A DNA stretch of 26,682 nt, from positions 1 to 26,682 of the IMG/VR virus record IMGVR_UViG_3300042294_001577; one strand, written 5' to 3'. The number at the start of each line of letters is the position of its first letter. Position 1 is the first letter of the stretch. The translations under genes were made by a program, and so were the position numbers. Under the pieces are notes generated by a model that was given only the letters and a program-made list of their open reading frames with translations, was not told where the DNA came from and did not search any database. This stretch comes from a virus. Positions 1 to 7,076 of the stretch are shown here, one piece after another.

Positions 1-67
1 AATGAAACTTTATAAAATGAATAAAAAAACAAAAGGATATTCAATAACAGCATAAAATAAAACAAAT

Positions 68-211
68 ATGAAAACACAAAACAACATGACATCACTAATT
101 AGCCAAGCTGAATGGTGGGTAAAGAAAACACAGGTTAATCAAGTTCGTGGAACATTTGACTGGAAACTATACATGAAGCTAATTGAAATAAAACGAAATG
201 AAAAAAAGTGA
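68..211 (+). CDS. small hypothetical protein (47 aa)
   Basis: A 47-codon ORF runs from ATG 68 to TGA 209-211. It is preceded by an A-rich leader, as are most genes here. The product is hydrophilic and basic, with a Trp pair near residues 16-17 and a Lys-rich C-terminus. I recognise no domain. Its size, codon choice and co-orientation with the downstream operon make it a plausible small phage gene. It ends inside the start of the next micro-ORF and upstream of the promoter-like sequence at 229-260, so it probably closes the preceding transcription unit. Confidence 0.5.
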   Translation: MKTQNNMTSLISQAEWWVKKTQVNQVRGTFDWKLYMKLIEIKRNEKK

Positions 212-275
212 TTATCAATTTATAGCTTTTTGCTTATTTATAATTTTATCATTACTTTTGAAAAAACATCTGTGA
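198..275 (+). CDS. possible single-span membrane micropeptide (25 aa)
   Basis: This 25-codon ORF starts at ATG 198, inside the end of the previous ORF, and stops at 273-275, immediately before the ATG of the ParB-like gene. The product has a short charged N-terminus, a hydrophobic run at about residues 8-21 and a Lys-Lys-His tail, consistent with one membrane segment. A promoter-like sequence lies within it, so it may be only a chance ORF over regulatory DNA. The exact abutment with the next start is the main argument for translation. Confidence 0.3.
   Translation: MKKSDYQFIAFCLFIILSLLLKKHL
229..260 (+). promoter_or_regulatory. Bacteroidetes-type promoter for the ParB-FkbM-TET/JBP operon
   Basis: TTTG at 229-232 and TACTTTTG at 253-260 match the Bacteroidetes -33 (TTTG) and -7 (TAnnTTTG) elements with a 20-nt spacer. 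The ATG at 276 lies 15 nt after the -7 box, leaving a short 5' leader. It is the best promoter match I found in the window. It would drive the ParB-like gene and probably the coupled downstream genes into the terminase. Confidence 0.55.
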
Positions 276-854
276 ATGAAAATAGAAAAAGTAAAAGTAT
301 CTGCGATAAAAAATAATCCTAAAAATCCAAGATTAATAAAGGATGATAAATTTTTTAAGCTTGTAAAATCAGTAAAGGAATTTCCTCAAATGCTGGAGTT
401 AAGACCAATAGTAGTAAATGAAGATATGATTGTGCTTGGAGGAAATATGAGATTAAAAGCTTGTATTGAAGCTGGTTTTAAAGAGGTTACAATTGTAAAA
501 GCAAAGGACTTAACTCTTGAACAGCAAAATGAATTTATAATTAAGGACAATGTAGGCTTCGGAGAGTGGGACTGGGATATGTTAGCAAACGAATGGAGTT
601 CAGAAGATTTAATGGAATGGGGACTTGATGTTTGGCAACAATCTGCAGAGGTTGATTATTCAATATTAGATGACGAAGACGTTTCTAACCAATTAAAAGA
701 AATGACTGATGGAGTTAAGAAAGCTATTCAGATTGAATTTGAAGCTGAACACTATGAAGAAGCCTATCAACTTGTTAAATTTTGGAGAGAACGAAACGCT
801 TACGTTGGCGGTATGATTATGGAATATTTGAAAGCTGAAAAGGAAAAGTTATGA
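276..854 (+). CDS. ParB/Srx-like nuclease-domain protein
   Basis: A 192-aa protein with a ParB/sulfiredoxin-like domain in the first 90 residues. The visible motifs are NPKNPR (14-19) and GGNMR (55-59), the two conserved boxes of ParB N-terminal domains. The rest is acidic and Trp-rich (95-120), followed by a helical tail (about 145-192) that resembles the end of phage ParB-methyltransferase fusions, but no methyltransferase domain is present. In phages such domains often sit beside terminases and DNA-modification enzymes, where they are thought to bind or nick DNA. It leads an operon and overlaps the FkbM gene by ATGA. The domain call is firm; the function is inferred. Confidence 0.8.
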   Translation: MKIEKVKVSAIKNNPKNPRLIKDDKFFKLVKSVKEFPQMLELRPIVVNEDMIVLGGNMRLKACIEAGFKEVTIVKAKDLTLEQQNEFIIKDNVGFGEWDWDMLANEWSSEDLMEWGLDVWQQSAEVDYSILDDEDVSNQLKEMTDGVKKAIQIEFEAEHYEEAYQLVKFWRERNAYVGGMIMEYLKAEKEKL

Positions 855-1549
855 AATTAAACAAAGCAGAAATAAAAGGAATTAAATTTTATTATCGTGA
901 TGGAATGTCAGATAAAAAAACATTTGACGAAGTTTTAGGTAATGAAGTTTATTTAAAAAAAGGAATGACAATAAAAGCTGGTGAAACGTGGATGGATTGC
1001 GGTGGAAATGTAGGGGCTTTTACTTTATTAGCTTGTTCAAAAGGTGCAAAGGTTACTGTTTACGAACCTGACCCATATAACTGTGAAATGATTAAAAAGA
1101 ATTTAGATTTAAATGGATTTGAAGCTACTATAAAACAAGCTGCATTAGTTCATAATGATACTAAAAAAATTATTTTATTTATAGGCAACAATGGCAATGT
1201 GTGGCGAAATTCAATAGTAAAGAAATGGAATAACAAAGGTATTAAAGTACCTTGTTTAAATTTTGAAGCTGAAGCTAAAAACTTCGATTGTTGCAAAATG
1301 GATATTGAAGGTGCTGAAATGTTAATCTTAGAAAATACAAATAAAGTATTTAAGAAATTAGTTTATGAATGGAGTTTTGATATTGATGACAGCCTTCCAC
1401 GTTTTTGGAATATAATTGAAAAACAACAAAAACAATATAACGATTTAAAAGACGTTGGTAATACAGGAAAGTTTAAAAGCCGTGATTATGATGTTTGGCA
1501 AAAAAGTTGGTTTCCTGCATGTACAAATGTATTCGCCTATAATAAATAA
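851..1549 (+). CDS. FkbM-family SAM-dependent methyltransferase
   Basis: A 232-aa class I methyltransferase. The SAM-binding motif I is DCGGNVGAFT (49-58), the acidic residue ending strand 2 is E72 in VYEPD, and the FkbM signature KMDIEGAE lies at 149-156. FkbM enzymes usually O-methylate hydroxyl groups on sugars or polyketides; I see no target-recognition domain or NPPY/PCQ motif of a DNA base methyltransferase. It overlaps the upstream ParB-like gene by ATGA and is followed 3 nt later by the dioxygenase gene. It may therefore methylate a hydroxyl made by the oxygenase or a sugar added later, which is inference. The family is clear; the substrate is unknown. Confidence 0.85.
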   Translation: MKLNKAEIKGIKFYYRDGMSDKKTFDEVLGNEVYLKKGMTIKAGETWMDCGGNVGAFTLLACSKGAKVTVYEPDPYNCEMIKKNLDLNGFEATIKQAALVHNDTKKIILFIGNNGNVWRNSIVKKWNNKGIKVPCLNFEAEAKNFDCCKMDIEGAEMLILENTNKVFKKLVYEWSFDIDDSLPRFWNIIEKQQKQYNDLKDVGNTGKFKSRDYDVWQKSWFPACTNVFAYNK

Positions 1550-1552
1550 ATT

Positions 1553-2353
1553 ATGAAACGAATTGATTTAATTAAAGTAGAGCATAATGTTAAGATAGGT
1601 GACAAGTGCGAATATAAAGAGCCGAATGTTACTGAGGACTGCATGTTTTATGTTGATGGCGAATTGATAGGATTTTATTTAACTAAGATGCCTGAAAAAA
1701 TGTGTAAGCTCGCAGACTTGGCAAATGCTGAATTTAGAAGTAAAAATGTACCTAAAAGCATGATGGCAAGAGCTGGTAAATTAAGGGCATTACAAGCTGG
1801 TAAAACAAAAGAAGAAGCTAATAAAATTGATGTTGAACAATTCTCTACTATATTAGGAAGCGTACCACCAAAAGCATTAATGCGAAGAGAATATGAAAAT
1901 AGAAGTTCTGTTCATGCAGTAAAATCAGCACAAACTTTTATTAAAGCAATGATTATTTTAGCAAAAGAAAGTGAGCAATTAATAAAGGAATTACTACCTA
2001 AACAATACGAACAGCAAATAGAATTATTTAATGATGTTCCTGAAAAATGGAGATTTGGTAATTTATTTACAAGTTCAATTTCAAATTATAATATATCAGC
2101 ACCTTTCCATCGTGATGCTGGTAATATAGTCGGAGCGGTTAATGTAATCATTTGCAAAAAGTTTAATTCTAAAGGTGGAGATTTACACGTTCCTGATTAC
2201 AACGCTACAATCGGACAGCAAGATAATTCTATTTTAGTTTATCCTGCATGGCGCAATGTTCATGGAGTTACTCCTATCGTACCAACACATGAAGGAGGTT
2301 ACAGAAATAGTTTAGTATTTTACCCACTAAAAGCATTTAAAGGATTAAAATAA
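1553..2353 (+). CDS. TET/JBP-like 2-oxoglutarate/Fe(II) dioxygenase
   Basis: A 266-aa protein whose C-terminal half (about 165-266) has the double-stranded beta-helix motifs of 2OG/Fe(II) oxygenases. The iron ligands would be H186 and D188 in HRDAGN, with H237 in WRNVHG. R251, in a GGYRNSLVFYP strand, would bind 2-oxoglutarate. HRDxxN is the form found in TET proteins (HRDIHN in human TET2), and the 51-residue spacing between the two His resembles JBP1. This family oxidises the methyl group of 5-methylcytosine or thymine in DNA. The N-terminal half is helical and Lys-rich, consistent with DNA contact. It follows an FkbM methyltransferase and precedes the terminase. The oxygenase fold is secure; TET/JBP membership is likely; the substrate is inferred. 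Confidence 0.75.
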   Translation: MKRIDLIKVEHNVKIGDKCEYKEPNVTEDCMFYVDGELIGFYLTKMPEKMCKLADLANAEFRSKNVPKSMMARAGKLRALQAGKTKEEANKIDVEQFSTILGSVPPKALMRREYENRSSVHAVKSAQTFIKAMIILAKESEQLIKELLPKQYEQQIELFNDVPEKWRFGNLFTSSISNYNISAPFHRDAGNIVGAVNVIICKKFNSKGGDLHVPDYNATIGQQDNSILVYPAWRNVHGVTPIVPTHEGGYRNSLVFYPLKAFKGLK

Positions 2354-2363
2354 AATTAAAATT

Positions 2364-2699
2364 ATGCCACGCAAAGGAGGAGTCCCAGAAAATCTAAAGC
2401 CTTTTAAAAAAGGAAATGATGAGCGCAGAAATATGAAAGGCGCACCAGTTAAAATACCAACATTAGAAATATTATTAGCGGAAGTATTGGGTGAAGAGAG
2501 AGAAGGAATCGTAGCAGCAAAAGCAATTTTATCAGCTTTAAGAAATAAAGCATTAAAAGGTGATACAAGAGCAGCAGAATTACTTTTAGATAGAGCTTAC
2601 GGTAAAGCAAAACAAACAATTGACCAAAATACTAATCTTCAAGCTTTAACAATTAATTTAATTAATCCTGAAGATATTAATAAATTAAATAATCTGTGA
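2364..2699 (+). CDS. terminase small subunit (DUF5681-like)
   Basis: A 111-aa basic protein immediately upstream of the large terminase. The N-terminus contains KPFKKGNDERRN (about 13-24) followed by a Gly and a Lys/Pro-rich stretch, the pattern of DUF5681 proteins found beside terminases. A helical segment (about 32-95) with a KALKGDTRAAELLLDRAYGK-type helix follows, as in small subunits that bind packaging sites. The role as DNA-recognition subunit of the packaging motor comes from family and position. The start ATG follows an AT-rich leader 10 nt after the dioxygenase gene, suggesting co-transcription. Confidence 0.75.
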   Translation: MPRKGGVPENLKPFKKGNDERRNMKGAPVKIPTLEILLAEVLGEEREGIVAAKAILSALRNKALKGDTRAAELLLDRAYGKAKQTIDQNTNLQALTINLINPEDINKLNNL

Positions 2700-2706
2700 T
2701 AAATCA

Positions 2707-3867
2707 GTGAATACTACTCACGTATTTAGTAAATTATTAAAATCAGATTCAAGACTTGTAATAAGTCAGGGTGGAACTTCATCCAGTAAAACATATTCAA
2801 CACTACAATTACTTTTCTTAATAGCCTTCAAAAAGCAAGGCACTCACATTTCAATAGTTAGTGAAACTTTGCCACATTTAAAAAGGGGTGCAATGCGTGA
2901 TTTTTTTAACATAATAAAAAAGGAAGGAATTTATACAGAAAAGAATCATAACAAGTCAGGAAACATTTATCATGTTGGCGATTCAATGATTGAATTTTTT
3001 AGTGCTGATAATGGGGACAAAGTAAGAGGTGCAAGACGTGATTACTTATTTATTAATGAGTGCAACAATGTAAGCTTTGAAACTTATAATCAATTAGAAG
3101 TAAGAACAAAGAACCAAATATATTTAGATTATAATCCTTCGCACGAATTTTGGGTGCATGAATACTTATTAAAGCCTGAAATTGAACACACGTTTATTAA
3201 ATCAACTTACAAAGACAATCCATACTTAGATGCAAACATAGTTAAGTCAATTGAAAGCCGAAGATACACCGACTTAAATTGGTGGCGAGTATTTGGAGAA
3301 GGTGAACTTGGATTTAGTGAAAGCTTAATTTTTACTCATTGGAGACAAACAAAGAATATTCCTGAAGGAAATGTGGCATACGGGCTTGACTTTGGTTATA
3401 ACCACCCGACTGCATTAGTTAAGGTAACTGAACAAGATGGAAAGTTTTATGCTGAACAATTGATTTATGAAAGTCATTTAACTAATCAACAATTAATTGA
3501 AAGGCTTAAACAATTAAATATTAATCGCACAGCAGAAATATTTGCGGACTATTCAAGACCTGAAAGCATACGTGAAATATATTTAGCTGGGTTTAATATA
3601 AAAGATGCTGTAAAGGATGTTAAAAAAGGAATTGATAGTGTTAAGTCAAAGGAACTTTATATTCATGAATCTTCTGTTGATTTAATTAAAGAATTACGTT
3701 CTTATTCATGGAAAAAAGACCGAAACGAAAAACTACTTGAAGAACCTATAAAAATAAATGATGATGCCTGTGATGCTTTAAGATATTGCATCCATACATG
3801 GAAAGCTCCACAAATTACATTTATGAAGCCGAAAATTACTAACTTTGGAAGCCGAAACAATTACTAA
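2707..3867 (+). CDS. terL: terminase large subunit (PBSX-type)
   Basis: A 386-aa packaging ATPase/nuclease. The Walker A-like loop is GGTSSSKT (22-29) and the Walker B is YLFINE (113-118) with E118 catalytic. The C-terminal RNase H-like nuclease shows D228 in YGLDFGYNHP, D281 in FADYSRPE and the acidic pair in NDDACDALRY (351-360). Order and length fit the PBSX/Terminase_3 class. The start must be the GTG at 2707, because the first in-frame Met lies after the Walker A motif. It pumps DNA into the prohead and cuts it. The last base overlaps the first base of the next gene. Confidence 0.95.
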   Translation: MNTTHVFSKLLKSDSRLVISQGGTSSSKTYSTLQLLFLIAFKKQGTHISIVSETLPHLKRGAMRDFFNIIKKEGIYTEKNHNKSGNIYHVGDSMIEFFSADNGDKVRGARRDYLFINECNNVSFETYNQLEVRTKNQIYLDYNPSHEFWVHEYLLKPEIEHTFIKSTYKDNPYLDANIVKSIESRRYTDLNWWRVFGEGELGFSESLIFTHWRQTKNIPEGNVAYGLDFGYNHPTALVKVTEQDGKFYAEQLIYESHLTNQQLIERLKQLNINRTAEIFADYSRPESIREIYLAGFNIKDAVKDVKKGIDSVKSKELYIHESSVDLIKELRSYSWKKDRNEKLLEEPIKINDDACDALRYCIHTWKAPQITFMKPKITNFGSRNNY

Positions 3868-4418
3868 TGATAAAAGCGGATATTAAACGAAAGGAATATA
3901 AAATTCCAACAAGTTGGGCGGATGTGCCTTATATTAAAGCAATTGAAGTAATAAAGATAAAAGAACCTGACTTAGCTTTATGTAAATTAATAGGAATTGA
4001 AATAGAAGAACTTAACAGCCTTCAAAATAAGTCAGTTGCTATTCTTTATAATTGCGTTCAATTTATTAGTGATGTTTCAATAATGGAATCAAATGAGCCA
4101 AAAGAAAAATACAAAGATTTTGACTATGGTTCTAAAAGTTATGGTGATACCGAAAAAGTAAGAAACATTATAAGCCAAAATTCAGATAAAAACTTTTTAG
4201 ATTTAGCACCTGAAATAATTAAGCACTTAACTGGTGACGATATAAGCAACGAACCATTTAGCGAAGTAATTGGAACAGTAGGTTTTTTTTTAAATCAATG
4301 GATGATTTCTATAAGCAATATTCAGAACTTAATGAAAGCAGTAGGGATGAAAAACAACTTATTGCAGGAATTGAAAGAATCGACCGATTCGGAAGCTTCG
4401 GTACTTACGTTGAATTAG
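3867..4418 (+). CDS. probable tail assembly chaperone, zero-frame (G-like) product
   Basis: A 183-aa, mainly helical acidic protein with no catalytic motif. The N-terminus (KEYKIPTSWADV, about 9-20) and a segment near 38-52 (LCKLIGIEIEELNSL) resemble the first ORF of tail assembly chaperones from Bacteroidetes phages. A second ORF in the -1 frame overlaps its 3' end and is entered at a canonical slippery run (4283-4292), as with lambda G/GT. The position right after terL, far from the tape measure gene, is unusual. Function is inferred from architecture; a head or neck protein remains possible. Confidence 0.6.
   Translation: MIKADIKRKEYKIPTSWADVPYIKAIEVIKIKEPDLALCKLIGIEIEELNSLQNKSVAILYNCVQFISDVSIMESNEPKEKYKDFDYGSKSYGDTEKVRNIISQNSDKNFLDLAPEIIKHLTGDDISNEPFSEVIGTVGFFLNQWMISISNIQNLMKAVGMKNNLLQELKESTDSEASVLTLN
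4283..4292 (+). promoter_or_regulatory. candidate -1 ribosomal frameshift site (T run ending TTA)
   Basis: Nine T followed by A, read in the zero frame as GGT TTT TTT TTA, offer both T_TTT_TTT and T_TTT_TTA slippery heptamers. A -1 slip continues as AAA TCA ATG GAT into the ORF ending at 4546, with no stop in between. The -1 frame is open from 4262. No stimulatory structure was computed. A homopolymer indel is the alternative explanation. Confidence 0.55.
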
Positions 4419-4546
4419 CAAGAAGAGGGGCTTTAGGTAGCACCATTGATGAGGTTTTAAAACAAACTACAAGAGTTGTTTATCATTTATTACTTTATGA
4501 TAAATTAAAGTCAGATTATGAACGAGAATTAATAAAACAGAAATGA
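4292..4546 (+). CDS. tail assembly chaperone, -1 frame extension (T-like)
   Basis: About 84 codons in the -1 frame relative to the preceding gene. An in-frame ATG at 4298 could give an independent 82-aa product, but the 121-nt overlap and slippery run favour expression as a fusion of about 226 aa. The segment RFGSFGTYVELARRGALGS followed by a long charged helix resembles the T part of G-T chaperones, which contacts the tape measure protein during tail assembly. It ends in an ATGA overlap with the next small gene. Family assignment is by pattern, with moderate certainty. Confidence 0.6.
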   Translation, partial: KSMDDFYKQYSELNESSRDEKQLIAGIERIDRFGSFGTYVELARRGALGSTIDEVLKQTTRVVYHLLLYDKLKSDYERELIKQK

Positions 4547-4716
4547 AGCCAACAGAATGTGCCTTTTATTTAATTGGAAAGTTTTATATTAATACTGTAA
4601 TAAGGAGCAAAGAGGAATCCATCAAATGTAGTATTTTAGCAATTGATGAAATATTAAAAGATACCACAAAACAAGAATATTGGATTGAGGTAAAAGAAAT
4701 ACTTAACAAGTTATGA
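4543..4716 (+). CDS. small conserved phage protein (57 aa)
   Basis: A 57-codon ORF that overlaps its upstream neighbour by ATGA (4543-4546) and its downstream neighbour by ATGA (4713-4716), so translational coupling is likely at both ends. The sequence has a helix with KFYIN near residues 13-17, a central KCSILAIDEILKD (28-40) and a C-terminal YWIEVKEILNKL (46-57). This resembles small proteins common in Bacteroidetes phage structural operons. No function is known to me. Confidence 0.75.
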   Translation: MKPTECAFYLIGKFYINTVIRSKEESIKCSILAIDEILKDTTKQEYWIEVKEILNKL

Positions 4717-5156
4717 CTATAATTCAAAACATTAGAGAATCAGTAAATAATTGCCCTTCAATAACAAATCCTTTATTTGTTCATGGAAGAAGTTCAGATA
4801 CTGCTTTAGATTCAGCAAAGGAACTTAATATTGGCACATTTGTTTATTTAGAACCAATAACTAAAACAATAGGAATTACAGACCAATTTAAAACAGATGC
4901 AATTGTGATTGGTTTTTTAACACAGGATGAGCCTGATTCTGAAAGTGATGAGGTTATAAATGAGGAAAGCCAATTATCAATGGAAGAAAAGATTGCACAA
5001 ATGGAAACGGAATCTATTGCATGGTTAAATTACTTTTTAGATAATTATACTTATTCAATTTCAGGAACGTTTACTTTACAACCAGTTTATAGAATTAAAG
5101 GTGTTATGACTGGAGTTTTATTAACCTTAACAGTTATTGAACCAAATCAATGCTAA
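4713..5156 (+). CDS. hypothetical structural protein, possible tail completion/terminator
   Basis: A 147-aa protein with a beta-rich C-terminus (about 113-147, alternating hydrophobic strands ending LLTLTVIEPNQC) and an acidic middle (about 72-95). Its size, small alpha/beta make-up and place directly before an HK97-gp10-like gene fit a neck or tail-completion/terminator protein, but I see no diagnostic motif. It overlaps the next gene by 7 nt. Treat the function as a positional guess. Confidence 0.5.
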   Translation: MTIIQNIRESVNNCPSITNPLFVHGRSSDTALDSAKELNIGTFVYLEPITKTIGITDQFKTDAIVIGFLTQDEPDSESDEVINEESQLSMEEKIAQMETESIAWLNYFLDNYTYSISGTFTLQPVYRIKGVMTGVLLTLTVIEPNQC

Positions 5157-5686
5157 CTTTAAGCCAACAGGTTTTAATAGAACAATTTGCTCAAAAAGTT
5201 ATTACTGATTTAAGAATAGTTTTAAAAACAAAGCCTATTCCAAGAAAGTCGGTAAGATATGAGCAAGGCAAAAGAATTGAAAAAACTTTTTCAGCTCCAG
5301 TAAGTGCAAGTGGAAGGTTAGCAAATAGTTTACGTTATGAAATTACAGATACTCAATTAATAATTTGGGGTGAAGATTATATTTATTTTTCTATTTATGG
5401 AAGAGCGCCAACAACAAAAGCTGGTTCAGGAACTGTAAAAGATAAAATAAAACAATGGATTAAAGACAAAGGAATTACAAGTGATATTTCAGAAAATCAA
5501 TTAGCTTATTTAATTAGTCGCAAAATACATAGAGAAGGAAATTCAATTTACTTGTTTAGTGGCAAAAAGAATACAGGTTTATTAGATAATGTAATAACAA
5601 ATGAAATGATTAAGGACTTTAATGATAAATTTACAAAACAAATAGAAGCGGATATTGCAGCGGAATTTAAAAAGGACTTAGGATAA
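5150..5686 (+). CDS. HK97 gp10-like head-tail completion protein
   Basis: A 178-aa basic protein with the hallmarks of HK97-gp10-like minor head/tail completion proteins. SGRLANSLRYE lies at 54-64, WGEDYIYFSIYGRAPT at 73-88, and then an ALA/KWI-type helix (KDKIKQWIKDKGI, 97-109) and a Lys-rich helix near 119-129. Members sit at the portal-tail interface and close the DNA-filled head or join it to the tail. Its location between tail genes, not beside the portal, reflects the rearranged order here. It abuts the next gene without a gap. Confidence 0.7.
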   Translation: MLTLSQQVLIEQFAQKVITDLRIVLKTKPIPRKSVRYEQGKRIEKTFSAPVSASGRLANSLRYEITDTQLIIWGEDYIYFSIYGRAPTTKAGSGTVKDKIKQWIKDKGITSDISENQLAYLISRKIHREGNSIYLFSGKKNTGLLDNVITNEMIKDFNDKFTKQIEADIAAEFKKDLG

Positions 5687-6490
5687 ATGGCAACAAACGT
5701 ATATTTAACAGACGCACCTAATTATCTTTGGAATGCAGCATATTCCGATATTATTTTTTTATTTGATTTTAAGCAATACCAAGTATTTTCTGCAAGTGAA
5801 CAAATAGCATCAAGCGTTGGGACTGGAAAAACACAAATCAATCTTTATTATACTTGGGATATAAATCCTTCAAAAAACGAATACGTTTGGATTGACACAG
5901 GAATTTATGCAGGAAAGCATAGAGTTATAACATCAACAAATAATTCAGTTATAATTGATTTTCCTTTTGATGTTAATATAACAGGTGATGTATTCATAAA
6001 GTCGCTTAGATTGCCTCAATTTGAATTATACAAAGGTTTTAATACTGGTGAACAATTTGATGCATCCTTACCTTATACTTTAGTAACTTCATTTACTTAT
6101 ATATTCAATTCTAATTATCAATTAGAAATAAACATAAAAGGTATAGTACAAAAATGTTTTACTATTGAACCGCCAGTATTAACACAGGATTATGATTTTA
6201 GCGTATTTAATGCATTTCGCTTAGTTTGGGATGAGGAAATTACTGATTATGCTTTAGTTCTTAATTCAAGTATTTCAACAGATGAATTAAATGCTGTTTA
6301 TTTATCAAATGGTTTACCATTGACAAATGTAGATGAACAACTTTTATGGGGATGTGGAAACACTTTTTATACTATATTTGACGGTGGTTATCCTAAATTA
6401 AAAGCATTTAATGGTTATGACCAAGCGGTAGCAGGATTTAATAATGCATTTCAAACAAATCAATTTTCACAGGGTTTTGATATAAATTAA
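5687..6490 (+). CDS. hypothetical virion/tail protein (267 aa)
   Basis: A 267-aa protein made mostly of short beta strands rich in Tyr, Phe and Asn, typical of tail-tip or baseplate proteins, with no signal peptide or membrane segment. Notable parts are an N-terminal WNAAYSDIIFLFDFKQYQV-type segment (about 15-33) and a Gly-rich C-terminus (about 221-267). The gene starts directly after the preceding stop and lies in the tail block upstream of the tape measure gene. I cannot name the family. Confidence 0.6.
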   Translation: MATNVYLTDAPNYLWNAAYSDIIFLFDFKQYQVFSASEQIASSVGTGKTQINLYYTWDINPSKNEYVWIDTGIYAGKHRVITSTNNSVIIDFPFDVNITGDVFIKSLRLPQFELYKGFNTGEQFDASLPYTLVTSFTYIFNSNYQLEINIKGIVQKCFTIEPPVLTQDYDFSVFNAFRLVWDEEITDYALVLNSSISTDELNAVYLSNGLPLTNVDEQLLWGCGNTFYTIFDGGYPKLKAFNGYDQAVAGFNNAFQTNQFSQGFDIN

Positions 6491-6497
6491 TTACACA

Positions 6498-7076
6498 ATG
6501 GCGGTAAAAACAAAAGCACAGATATTAAGCGAAATTTCAACTTTATTAGCAGACAATACAAGTGGTGATATTTCAGCAAATGATGTAAGAACAGTTGTAA
6601 ATGATATTACTGATTCCTACGAAGATTTAATTACAGCAGGGACAACTTCACAATATTGGAGGGGTGATAAAACGTGGCAAACATTTCCTGTAACTGAATT
6701 AACAGGAAGTTTAACTGCAGCTCAAATTAATGCATTAGATACAACACCAATTACTTTATTGGCTGCTGCTGGTGCTAATAAGTATTATGTTATTGAAAAT
6801 ACATCATTTCATTACAAAGCTGAAACAACAGGATTTACAACCGCTGGAAATTTAAGACTAAAATATGTAACTGCTAATAGAAATATATTTACAACTTTAA
6901 ATACATCAACTTTAACAGGAACAACTGATAGAGTATATATTGGAGTGCCAGCTGCATTAGATTTGGAAAATACAATAATAAATGATTCAATTTCAGTAGA
7001 TTGTTCGGCTGCTATTTCAGGCGGAGACGGAACAATTAATTATTCAATTAAATATAGAATTGTAACTACTTCATAA
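6498..7076 (+). CDS. fibre-like tail protein (192 aa)
   Basis: A 192-aa protein. The N-terminal helix (KTKAQILSEISTLLADN, 4-20) followed by SGDISANDVRTVVND is a frequent beginning of phage fibre or baseplate adaptor proteins. SQYWRGDKTWQTF (51-63) resembles the repeated collar motif of tail-fibre proteins. The rest is beta-rich, with Thr and Asn abundant. It likely sits in the baseplate or tail tip. The stop and the next start share TAATG. A structural role is likely; the exact part is unknown. Confidence 0.55.
   Translation: MAVKTKAQILSEISTLLADNTSGDISANDVRTVVNDITDSYEDLITAGTTSQYWRGDKTWQTFPVTELTGSLTAAQINALDTTPITLLAAAGANKYYVIENTSFHYKAETTGFTTAGNLRLKYVTANRNIFTTLNTSTLTGTTDRVYIGVPAALDLENTIINDSISVDCSAAISGGDGTINYSIKYRIVTTS

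Noticed and set aside
2-55. 17-codon ORF at the left edge
   Set aside because: Too short to judge; it may be the end of a gene cut by the window edge or chance in AT-rich DNA.
851-1549. FkbM gene as a DNA cytosine-C5 methyltransferase feeding the TET/JBP-like enzyme
   Set aside because: It lacks the PCQ and ENV motifs and carries the FkbM KMDIEGAE signature, so base C5 methylation is not supported.
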